DNA of 5,187 nt from NCBI GenBank assembly GCA_905479595.1, contig CAJQND010000273.1:1-5187 (forward strand), given 5' to 3'. The translations under genes were made by a program, and so were the position numbers. Shown here one piece after another: positions 1 through 4,806 of the stretch. The notes under the pieces are model-generated. The model made no database searches, was not told where the DNA came from, and saw only the letters and a program-made list of their open reading frames with translations. Numbering within the stretch: position 1 is the first letter of the stretch; every line of letters begins with the position of its first letter. The stretch comes from an uncultured Hyphomicrobiales bacterium (GTDB lineage Bacteria; Pseudomonadota; Alphaproteobacteria; Rhizobiales; CAJQND01).

Positions 1-31
1 ATGCGCAATCTCGCAGGCGGAAAGAAGGAGT

Positions 32-67
32 GGAAACTTGTTTCCGCGACTGGAGCCGACTGGCTCC
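32..67. repeat. two consecutive short hairpins
   Basis: The first inverted repeat has arms GGAAAC (32-37) and GTTTCC (40-45) with only 2 bases between them. The second has arms GGAGCC (52-57) and GGCTCC (62-67) around a 4-base loop (GACT). Both arm pairs are perfect. Neither is followed by a T-run, so terminator function is unsupported. They could be part of a structured RNA or a dispersed intergenic repeat. Confidence 0.5.
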
Positions 68-92
68 CGGCCGGCCAGGCCGCGCCCGCGCA

Positions 93-117
93 GCCGTTTT
101 GCGAACGCAAAACTGGC
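93..117. repeat. inverted repeat / stem-loop, possible bidirectional hairpin
   Basis: Arms GTTTTGC (96-102) and GCAAAAC (107-113) pair around GAAC. The stem extends by GCC (93-95) with GGC (115-117) across a single bulged T at 114, giving about 10 base pairs. There is no T-run on either side, so calling it a Rho-independent terminator would be a stretch. On the minus strand it lies about 130 bases beyond the ubiK-family stop codon. Confidence 0.45.
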
Positions 118-249
118 GTGAGCGAAGTAAACACCATCTCGCGCTTCCCATTGAGGCAAACTGACGGGAGTAAATGACCGGAGATAAATTACTTAACACC
201 GCTCTTATCCAGTGATCCTAAAAGGCCCGTCTTGAAATCTGCAATGCGA

Positions 250-582
250 TCAGGATTTCGCGGCTGGTTTCTTTCGCGCTGTTGTTTTCTTTTTTGCCGC
301 AGGTTTGGCGCGGGTGCGGGGCTTTGGTGCGAGGGCTGCGACCCTGGCCTCAAGGTCAGCGATCTGATTTTTCAGGGTTTCGTTTTCTTCACGCGCCTTT
401 GCGGCCATCTCGCGCACAGCGTCAAATTCGTCACGCTGAACCACATCAAGATCGTTTAAAATCCGCTCTGCCTGTGTGCGGAACAAGGTGTCCACTTCGT
501 TGCGTACCCCTTGAGCAGCCCCGGCGGCAGATGTCATGACACGTGCAAGTTCATCGAAGAAGCGGGCTGAATTGGTGTTCAT
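250..582 (-). CDS. ubiK: UbiK/BMFP-family accessory protein
   Basis: This 110-residue protein belongs to the UbiK/BMFP family (Pfam BMFP). In gammaproteobacteria the family supports aerobic ubiquinone synthesis by partnering UbiJ; the Brucella homologue has membrane-fusogenic activity in vitro. Residues 5-45 form an amphipathic N-terminal segment (FFDELARVMTSAAGAAQGV, then RNEVDTLFRTQAERIL). Residues 46-83 are a heptad-rich coiled coil beginning DVVQRDEFDAVREM, the family's most recognisable stretch. Residues 84-110 are a Lys/Ala/Pro/Arg tail without a counterpart in the short E. coli protein. I chose ATG 580-582: the frame stays open to 717, but the extra 45 residues do not look like the family and would cover the promoter region. 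A weak GGA lies about 9 bases before the start. The gene is divergent from lgt. Family assignment is strong; the ubiquinone role is inferred from homology. Confidence 0.85.
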   Translation of the reverse strand: MNTNSARFFDELARVMTSAAGAAQGVRNEVDTLFRTQAERILNDLDVVQRDEFDAVREMAAKAREENETLKNQIADLEARVAALAPKPRTRAKPAAKKKTTARKKPAAKS

Positions 583-616
583 CGCAAGGTATCCATATGT
601 GTTTTCGGTTAGGTAA

Positions 617-645
617 AGTATGGGGACACGGCACCAGTTTTTCAA
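617..645 (-). promoter_or_regulatory. putative sigma70-type promoter of the ubiK-family gene
   Basis: Read on the minus strand, a -35-like TTGAAA (645-640) is followed after 17 bases by a -10-like CATACT (622-617). These match the consensus at 5 of 6 and 4 of 6 positions. Transcription would start near 610, leaving a leader of about 28 bases before the ATG at 582. Spacing and position are ideal, but this is motif matching only. Confidence 0.45.
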
Positions 646-660
646 GTGAACTGTGCTTGA
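642..660. promoter_or_regulatory. dyad between the two divergent -35 elements, possible operator
   Basis: TCAAG (642-646) and CTTGA (656-660) form a perfect 5-base inverted repeat with a 9-base spacer. It overlaps the candidate -35 elements of both divergent promoters. A factor binding here could affect both genes. The arms are short and could arise by chance. Confidence 0.25.
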
Positions 661-685
661 CCTGGATGGTCTTACCTGAGACATC
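657..685 (+). promoter_or_regulatory. weak candidate promoter for the lgt operon
   Basis: TTGACC (657-662) is a good -35 element about 60 bases before the lgt start. At 17 bases spacing the -10 position reads GACATC (680-685), a poor match to TATAAT. Alphaproteobacterial -10 elements can be loose, and this is the only divergent gap upstream of the operon, so a promoter must lie here or nearby. The exact site is uncertain. Confidence 0.25.
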
Positions 686-718
686 TCGTAACAACTGAGC
701 AGCCAGGAAAATGCCACT

Positions 719-1543
719 GTGATACCTTTAGCGCTGAATTTCCCCCAGATCGACCCGGTCGCCCTGCAAATCGGGCCGGTGGCGCTGAAATGGTATGGCC
801 TTGCCTATGTGGCCGGGTTGTTGTTCGCCTGGTGGTATATGCGATCCCTTTTGGCAAACGCCAGGCTTTGGGGCACCCCGCGCCCCGGGGTAAAACCGAT
901 TACCCCGGCAATGTTGGATGACGCCTTGTTCTGGGGCGCGCTTGGAGTGATCATTGGCGGGCGTCTCGGCTATGTTTTGTTCTACAAGCCGGCTGAATAC
1001 CTTGCAAACCCACTGGAGATTTTTGCAGTCTGGCAAGGCGGGATGTCGTTTCACGGCGGGTTTATCGGCGTGTTGGCCGGAGTATTCTTCTATGCCCGCA
1101 GGAACAATGCCGATTTGTTGCAATTGTTTGACCTGGCCGGGGCATCAGTTCCCATTGGACTGGGTTTTGGCAGGCTTGCCAATTTTATCAATGGCGAGCT
1201 TTGGGGGCGGGTGACAACCTCTTCCGCAGGTATGGTTTTTCCAGGTGCCGGTGATCTGCCGCGCCATCCAAGCCAGCTTTATGAAGCGGCATTGGAAGGC
1301 ATTGTTTTATTCCTGGTGATACGCTGGCTCACCCATTCCCGGCTCAAGTTTAAATCACCCGGATTTGTCGCCGGGGCGTTTGCCGTGGGCTATGGCCTAT
1401 CGCGGATTATCGTAGAGTTTTTCCGCGAGCCGGATGCGCATTTGGGCTATCTGGCCGGGCCAGTGACCATGGGAATGCTGCTATCGCTGCCAATGGTGAT
1501 TGCCGGGGTGTGCCTGATGGTTTGGGCGGAGCGGCAGAAATGA
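719..1543 (+). CDS. lgt: prolipoprotein diacylglyceryl transferase Lgt
   Basis: Lgt is an inner-membrane enzyme that transfers diacylglycerol from phosphatidylglycerol to the lipobox cysteine of prolipoproteins, the first step of lipoprotein maturation. The 274-residue product is near the usual length and has about seven hydrophobic segments, roughly 22-41, 68-88, 111-127, 135-150, 190-204, 213-233 and 248-270. Expected active-site elements are present: Y26 in WYGLAY, H112 in FHGGFIG, the signature GFGRLANFINGELWGR at 149-164 (R152, N155, E160), and R229/E233 in SRIIVEFFREPD. These correspond to the E. coli residues Y26, H103, R143, N146, E151, R239 and E243. The start is GTG at 719, with AGGA at 705-708 ten bases upstream; the N-terminus then fits the family. 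The stop overlaps the next start as ATGA (1540-1543). It appears to lead an operon with the three genes downstream. Nothing is broken or missing. Confidence 0.97.
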   Translation: MIPLALNFPQIDPVALQIGPVALKWYGLAYVAGLLFAWWYMRSLLANARLWGTPRPGVKPITPAMLDDALFWGALGVIIGGRLGYVLFYKPAEYLANPLEIFAVWQGGMSFHGGFIGVLAGVFFYARRNNADLLQLFDLAGASVPIGLGFGRLANFINGELWGRVTTSSAGMVFPGAGDLPRHPSQLYEAALEGIVLFLVIRWLTHSRLKFKSPGFVAGAFAVGYGLSRIIVEFFREPDAHLGYLAGPVTMGMLLSLPMVIAGVCLMVWAERQK

Positions 1544-2640
1544 GCGATACACCGCTGGAAAAAGAACTAAAGCAAATGATCGCCAGTGAGGGGCCGCTAT
1601 CGACTGCGCAATATATGGCGCTGGCGCTTGGCCACCCCCAGCATGGCTATTATATGGGGCGCGACCCGTTTGGCGCGCGCGGTGATTTTATTACCGCACC
1701 TGAGGTGAGCCAGGTTTTTGGCGAGCTTATCGGAATATGGGTGGCAAGCGCCTTTCAGATGATGGGCGCGCCGGGGCAGATCAACCTTGTTGAACTGGGG
1801 CCAGGGCGCGGTACGTTAATGGCAGATGTGCTGCGCGCGGCAAAAGTGATGCCCGGCTTTCTCGAAGCGGTCGATGTGCATCTTGTTGAGATGAGCCCGG
1901 CACTGAAACAAAACCAGAAGGTCAAACTTGCAAACGCCGGGGTGCGCACCCATTGGCATGAACGATTTGAAGATGTGCCCGGCGGGCCGCTCATTGTTAT
2001 TGCCAATGAATTTTTCGATGCCTTGCCTGTCCATCAATACCAGTTTGGCAAAAGCGGCTGGCACGAGCGCATGGTGGGCCTGGATGGGGCAGGTAATCTG
2101 GTGCCCGGGCTTGCACCAGACCCAATTCCACCCGCAGCAATTCCTGCATGGGCAGGTGATGCCAAGGCGGGAGACATCATCGAGTTGTCGCCAGAGCGCG
2201 ATGATGTGGCCGGTGTGATCGCTGCGCGGATTGCCGGTGAGGGTGGGTATGGATTGTTTATCGACTATGGGCACGTAACCTCAGCTCCGGGGGACACTCT
2301 GCAAGTACTTTCAAAACATAGTTATGTGGATATTTTTAACCGGCCAGGCCTTTGCGACATCACTTCGCATGTGGACTTTGCAGCGCTTGGGACGGTGTTT
2401 GAGAACGCCGGCGCAGTTGTTCACGGGCCGGTTCCGCAAGGTCCGTTCCTCGATGCAATGGGGCTTGATCTAAGAGTGGAGCGGCTGATCAAAAACGCGA
2501 CCAGGCGGCAGGTGCGGGCAATTGAAGCTGGCGTAAAGAGGCTTGCGTCGCGCGAAGAGATGGGGGAATTGTTCAAGGTCATGGCAGTGAGCGGGCGCAA
2601 TAATCCCACACCTGCACCATTTGAGGGTCTCAGCAAATGA
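1540..2640 (+). CDS. class I SAM-dependent methyltransferase, MidA/NDUFAF7 family
   Basis: This 366-residue protein belongs to the COG1565 / DUF185 (Methyltransf_28) family. The mitochondrial member NDUFAF7 dimethylates an arginine of the complex I subunit NDUFS2 (NuoD in bacteria) during assembly, so a similar role is a reasonable inference here. Visible landmarks are an N-terminal HPQHGYYMGRDPFGARGDF block (32-50), ITAPEVSQVFGELIG (51-65), the SAM-binding loop ELGPGRG (85-91), E117 at the end of the next strand in place of the ribose-binding acid, NEFFDALPV (156-164), FIDYG (240-244), GDTLQ (251-255) and DITSHVDF (273-280). The start is the ATG at 1540, within the ATGA overlap with lgt, with GGAG at 1528-1531 eight bases upstream. 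An in-frame ATG at 1510 would add ten residues inside lgt and is less likely. The stop overlaps pgeF in the same way, so translation is probably coupled. Confidence 0.93.
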   Translation: MSDTPLEKELKQMIASEGPLSTAQYMALALGHPQHGYYMGRDPFGARGDFITAPEVSQVFGELIGIWVASAFQMMGAPGQINLVELGPGRGTLMADVLRAAKVMPGFLEAVDVHLVEMSPALKQNQKVKLANAGVRTHWHERFEDVPGGPLIVIANEFFDALPVHQYQFGKSGWHERMVGLDGAGNLVPGLAPDPIPPAAIPAWAGDAKAGDIIELSPERDDVAGVIAARIAGEGGYGLFIDYGHVTSAPGDTLQVLSKHSYVDIFNRPGLCDITSHVDFAALGTVFENAGAVVHGPVPQGPFLDAMGLDLRVERLIKNATRRQVRAIEAGVKRLASREEMGELFKVMAVSGRNNPTPAPFEGLSK

Positions 2641-3401
2641 TTACCGTAGACATGCTTGCAAGCGACACTGTCCGCCACGGGTTCTTTACCCGCGAAGGTG
2701 GCTATTCGACGGGTATTTATGCCGGCCTGAATACCGGGCTTGGCTCTCGCGATGATCGCGACACGGTTTTGAAAAACCGTTCCCATGCGGCAGCATCGCT
2801 TGGGGTGAGCCACGAAATGCTGGTGACCCCATATCAGCACCACAGCGCGGATGTGATCACCGTAACCAAACCCTGGGAGCCGGAAAACTGGCCGAAGGCG
2901 GATGCGCTGGTGACGAAAACGCCTGGCATCGCCATCGCCGTTAATACCGCAGATTGTACGCCAGTGCTGTTCTCAGACCCAGATGCCGGTGTCATCGGTG
3001 CCGCCCATGCCGGGTGGAAAGGTGCCGTTGGCGGGGTAACGGACCAAACAATTGTGGCAATGGAGGCGCTCGGTGCCGAACGTGGCAACATACGCGCCGC
3101 GATTGGGCCGGTCATTTCGCAAACTGCATATGAGGTCGGGCCTGAGTTTCATGCCCGTTTCGTGGAAGAAGATCCGTCAAATGCACGCTTTTTTGTGCCT
3201 TCCGAACGCGAAACTCATTTTCAGTTCGATCTGCCAGCCTATGTAGAAACGCGCTTGCGGGCGGCGGGGCTTGAGCATGTGGAAAATACAGGTTTGTGTA
3301 CATATGCGGATGAAGCGCGCTTTTTCAGCTACCGCCGCACCACCCATCGCGGTGAGCCAGACTATGGCCGCCAGCTGACAGCAATCGCGCTTAGCGCTTA
3401 G
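2637..3401 (+). CDS. pgeF: peptidoglycan editing factor PgeF (YfiH/YlmD, multicopper polyphenol oxidase-like)
   Basis: This 254-residue protein belongs to the YfiH/LACC1 family, long labelled polyphenol oxidase or laccase domain. E. coli PgeF keeps peptidoglycan stems correct by removing UDP-MurNAc carrying L-Ser or Gly instead of L-Ala; human LACC1/FAMIN acts on purine nucleosides. The likely metal-site residues are all present: H69 in YQHHSADV, C107 in NTADCTPVLF, and H124 in AAHAGWKG. The N-terminal RHGFFTREGG (13-22) and the C-terminal CTYADEARFFSYRR (221-234) are also typical. No signal peptide is visible, so it should be cytoplasmic. The ATG overlaps the preceding stop as ATGA (2637-2640), and GAGGG at 2623-2627 lies nine bases upstream. 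An internal ATG at 2652 is less likely because it lacks this arrangement. Its pairing with lgt puts two envelope functions in one operon. Confidence 0.94.
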   Translation: MITVDMLASDTVRHGFFTREGGYSTGIYAGLNTGLGSRDDRDTVLKNRSHAAASLGVSHEMLVTPYQHHSADVITVTKPWEPENWPKADALVTKTPGIAIAVNTADCTPVLFSDPDAGVIGAAHAGWKGAVGGVTDQTIVAMEALGAERGNIRAAIGPVISQTAYEVGPEFHARFVEEDPSNARFFVPSERETHFQFDLPAYVETRLRAAGLEHVENTGLCTYADEARFFSYRRTTHRGEPDYGRQLTAIALSA

Positions 3402-3404
3402 GAG
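3400..3404 (+). promoter_or_regulatory. ribosome binding site overlapping the pgeF stop codon
   Basis: AGGAG lies six bases before the ATG at 3411, and its first two bases are the last two of the pgeF TAG stop (3399-3401). This fixes the start of the M24 gene. It also suggests that ribosomes ending pgeF may reinitiate on this gene, keeping it in the same operon. Confidence 0.7.
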
Positions 3405-3410
3405 ATATAA

Positions 3411-4562
3411 ATGGCGTTGCATTTTGAACCGGAAGAATATGGTGCCCGCAAAGCTGCGGTAATAGCTGAACTCAAAACCCGTGGGCTTGATGGCTTGCTG
3501 ATGTTTCAGCAAGAATCCATGTATCATCTGAGTGGCTACGACACGTTCGGATTTTGCTTCTTCCAGTGTCTTTATCTCGGTGTTGATGGCAAAATTGCCT
3601 TGCTCACCCGCTCCGCAGATTTGCGCCAGGCCCGGCATACCTCAAACATTGAGGATATCCGCATCTGGACCGATGAGGCCGGTGCCAAGCCCGCAACCCA
3701 GCTGCGCGATTTGCTCTCATCTCTTGGGACGAAGGGTGTAAAACTTGGCATTGAGTATCAGTCTTACGGGCTTACCGCTGCGAATGGAAAGGCGGTGGAT
3801 GCTGCCCTTGACGGGTTTTGTGCTCTTGAAGATGCCTCCGGCCTTGTCGATGCGATCAGGGTTGTTAAATCTCCAGCTGAACTGGTTTATGTGCGCAAAG
3901 CCGGCCAGCTCGCCGATGCGGCCTTTGAAGCGGCAATGGCGGAAACAAGGGCCGGGGCAGATGAGGGGGCCATTCTTGCCGCCATGCAGGGGGCAGTATT
4001 TGCCGGTGGAGGTGACTATCCGGGTAATGAATTCATTATCGGCTCTGGCGAGGACGCCTTGCTGTGCCGCTATAAATCCGGTCGCAGGGACCTTGGTGCT
4101 CGCGACCAGTTAACGCTGGAATGGGCAGGGGTCTACCGGCACTATCATGCTGCGATGATGCGAACGGTTGTAACGGGTGCCCCGAAACCCGAGCACACCA
4201 AGATGTTTGACGCTGCCCGCGAAGCCATTTTGGCGTGCGAGGCTGCTATGCGCCCGGGCCGCAACGCAGGTGATGTGTTTGATGCCCATGCTGGCGTGAT
4301 GGACCGGCACGGCATGAAAAATCACCGGCTCAATGCCTGTGGTTATGCCCTGGGGGCCAAGTTCACGCCAAGCTGGATGGACTGGCCGATGTTCTATCAC
4401 GCCAACCCGGCGGCTCTCGGCCCGGGCATGGTTTTCTTTGCCCATATGATCTTGATGGATTCAGACAGCGGAACAGCCATGACCCTCGGGCGCAGCTACA
4501 TCCTCACTGAGGGTGAGCCGGAACAACTGTCCCAATTGCCGCTTGAGCTGGTGGTCCGGTGA
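3411..4562 (+). CDS. M24 (creatinase/prolidase-fold) family protein with non-canonical metal site
   Basis: The 383-residue product has the two-part architecture of M24B proteins: a creatinase-N domain (about 8-150, with LLMFQQESMYHLSGYDTFGF near 29-48) and a pita-bread catalytic domain (about 155-370). It would normally be annotated as an Xaa-Pro aminopeptidase. However, the five usual metal ligands (Asp, Asp, His, Glu, Glu) align by eye with E237, A248, Y312, H345 and G360. Flanking family landmarks remain: RT at 251-252, GYALG at 311-315 where GHGxG is expected, PGMVFF at 338-343, and ILTE at 364-367. The frame is intact, so this is not decay. I recall similar proteins from alphaproteobacteria, which suggests a conserved subfamily. 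Creatinase is a precedent for a metal-free enzyme with this fold; a C-N hydrolase or lyase is possible, but the substrate is unknown. No signal peptide is seen. It lies 9 bp after pgeF, probably in the same operon. Confidence 0.85.
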   Translation: MALHFEPEEYGARKAAVIAELKTRGLDGLLMFQQESMYHLSGYDTFGFCFFQCLYLGVDGKIALLTRSADLRQARHTSNIEDIRIWTDEAGAKPATQLRDLLSSLGTKGVKLGIEYQSYGLTAANGKAVDAALDGFCALEDASGLVDAIRVVKSPAELVYVRKAGQLADAAFEAAMAETRAGADEGAILAAMQGAVFAGGGDYPGNEFIIGSGEDALLCRYKSGRRDLGARDQLTLEWAGVYRHYHAAMMRTVVTGAPKPEHTKMFDAAREAILACEAAMRPGRNAGDVFDAHAGVMDRHGMKNHRLNACGYALGAKFTPSWMDWPMFYHANPAALGPGMVFFAHMILMDSDSGTAMTLGRSYILTEGEPEQLSQLPLELVVR

Positions 4563-4574
4563 GGTGAACCTCAC
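4559..4574 (+). terminator. possible operon-end terminator hairpin
   Basis: GTGAGG (4559-4564) and CCTCAC (4569-4574) form a perfect 6-bp stem with a TGAA tetraloop. It includes the M24 stop codon (TGA, 4560-4562) and is followed by ATTGTTTG, a weak T-rich tract. Position and shape suit the end of the lgt operon, but the T-tract is poor, so termination efficiency is uncertain. Confidence 0.4.
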
Positions 4575-4632
4575 ATTGTTTGCCTCTTGCTTCAACCGCC
4601 GCAGTCTTTTTCAAATCCGTCAGGATTACTGC

Positions 4633-4698
4633 ATTTCCTGAAAGAGCTGCTTCAAACATGAAAACACGGTTTTCGAACTCGATTGTATTTCATGAAAG
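4633..4698. promoter_or_regulatory. two copies of ATTTCNTGAAAG, possible operator pair
   Basis: ATTTCCTGAAAG (4633-4644) and ATTTCATGAAAG (4687-4698) differ at one central base and start 54 bases apart, about five helical turns. The second contains a perfect 10-base palindrome, TTTCATGAAA (4688-4697). Matching sites on the same face of the helix, upstream of a methionine-pathway gene, would suit a dimeric regulator. No factor can be named from this. Confidence 0.3.
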
Positions 4699-4746
4699 CA
4701 ATGCCTTGGAAAAACCATGCGATAAGCTGAATTATTATGATTTGTC

Positions 4747-4766
4747 AGAGCTAGCGAGCGAGCTCT
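4747..4766. repeat. inverted repeat in the leader of the methyltransferase gene
   Basis: AGAGCT (4747-4752) and AGCTCT (4761-4766) are perfect 6-base arms around an 8-base loop rich in GCGAG. The repeat lies about 40 bases before the ATG at 4807 and could be an operator or a leader hairpin. There is no T-run after it. Confidence 0.35.
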
Positions 4767-4796
4767 ATATTCAATCCAGAAGTAAACCCCATCTCT

Positions 4797-4801
4797 GGAG
4801 G
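4797..4801 (+). promoter_or_regulatory. strong ribosome binding site deciding the methyltransferase start
   Basis: GGAGG sits five bases before the ATG at 4807 and is the best Shine-Dalgarno match in the window. It fixes the start of the last gene and argues against the overlapping frame that crosses it. Confidence 0.75.
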
Positions 4802-4806
4802 AAATT

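Larger units (their letters stand above)
1..177 (+). other. possible 3' end of an unrecognised reading frame (58 codons)
   Basis: Frame 1 is open from the first base to a TGA at 175-177. The first codon happens to be ATG, but no ribosome binding site can be judged because the window starts there. The frame could be a small ORF or the tail of a longer gene. Third positions are fairly GC-rich (about two thirds by hand count), similar to the real genes downstream, which mildly favours coding. Against coding, I recognise no domain or family, the residues look low in structure, and the same DNA is full of inverted repeats that could explain its composition. The other two plus frames close at 121 and 164. 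No function is proposed. Confidence 0.2.
1..249. other. non-coding or unassigned left flank, hairpin-rich
   Basis: No gene can be supported between the left edge and the ubiK-family stop codon. Three inverted repeats lie in the first 120 bases: 32-37 with 40-45, 52-57 with 62-67, and 93-117. They are joined by a GC-rich block at 67-93. From about 180 to 249 the sequence is more AT-rich and has no clear structure. On the minus strand this is the downstream side of the ubiK-family gene, and no strong intrinsic terminator with a T-run directly follows that gene's stop. Confidence 0.5.
4563..4806. other. AT-richer intergenic region with palindromes, upstream of the methyltransferase gene
   Basis: This 244-bp gap holds no gene I can support. 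A plus-strand frame from TTG 4580 (or ATG 4658) runs to 4858, but it overlaps the start of the next gene by about 50 bases and resembles nothing I know. The gap contains several inverted repeats: 4620-4625 with 4636-4641, 4639-4654, 4660-4674, 4688-4697 and 4747-4766. An AT-rich TATTATGAT (4733-4741) could contain a -10 element (TATGAT, 4736-4741), but no good -35 sits at the right distance. I see no match to the SAM-II or SAH riboswitch core by eye. Confidence 0.5.

Noticed and set aside
121..155. Minus-strand small frame beginning at ATG near 151 and running to the left edge
   Set aside because: The translation is Arg-rich and irregular, with no recognisable motif; it looks like the shadow of GC-rich palindromic DNA.
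583..717. 45-residue N-terminal extension of the UbiK-family frame to ATG 717
   Set aside because: The extra residues do not resemble the family, a good promoter lies inside this stretch, and the ATG at 582 gives the expected N-terminus.
711..722. Mini-ORF ATG-CCA-CTG-TGA overlapping the lgt GTG start
   Set aside because: The AGGA is only two bases from this ATG, too close for initiation, whereas it is ten bases from the GTG at 719. Probably chance.
1510..1539. Earlier ATG for the MidA-family methyltransferase
   Set aside because: It would add ten residues inside lgt; ATG 1540 has a well-placed GGAG and a standard ATGA overlap.
3112..4445. Long minus-strand frames opposite pgeF and the M24 gene
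   Set aside because: They mirror the codon structure of the plus-strand genes, have no start signals or recognisable domains, and are shadows.
4563..4806. SAM-II or SAH riboswitch before the methionine-pathway gene
   Set aside because: The conserved cores of these riboswitches could not be found by eye. A covariance-model search would settle it.
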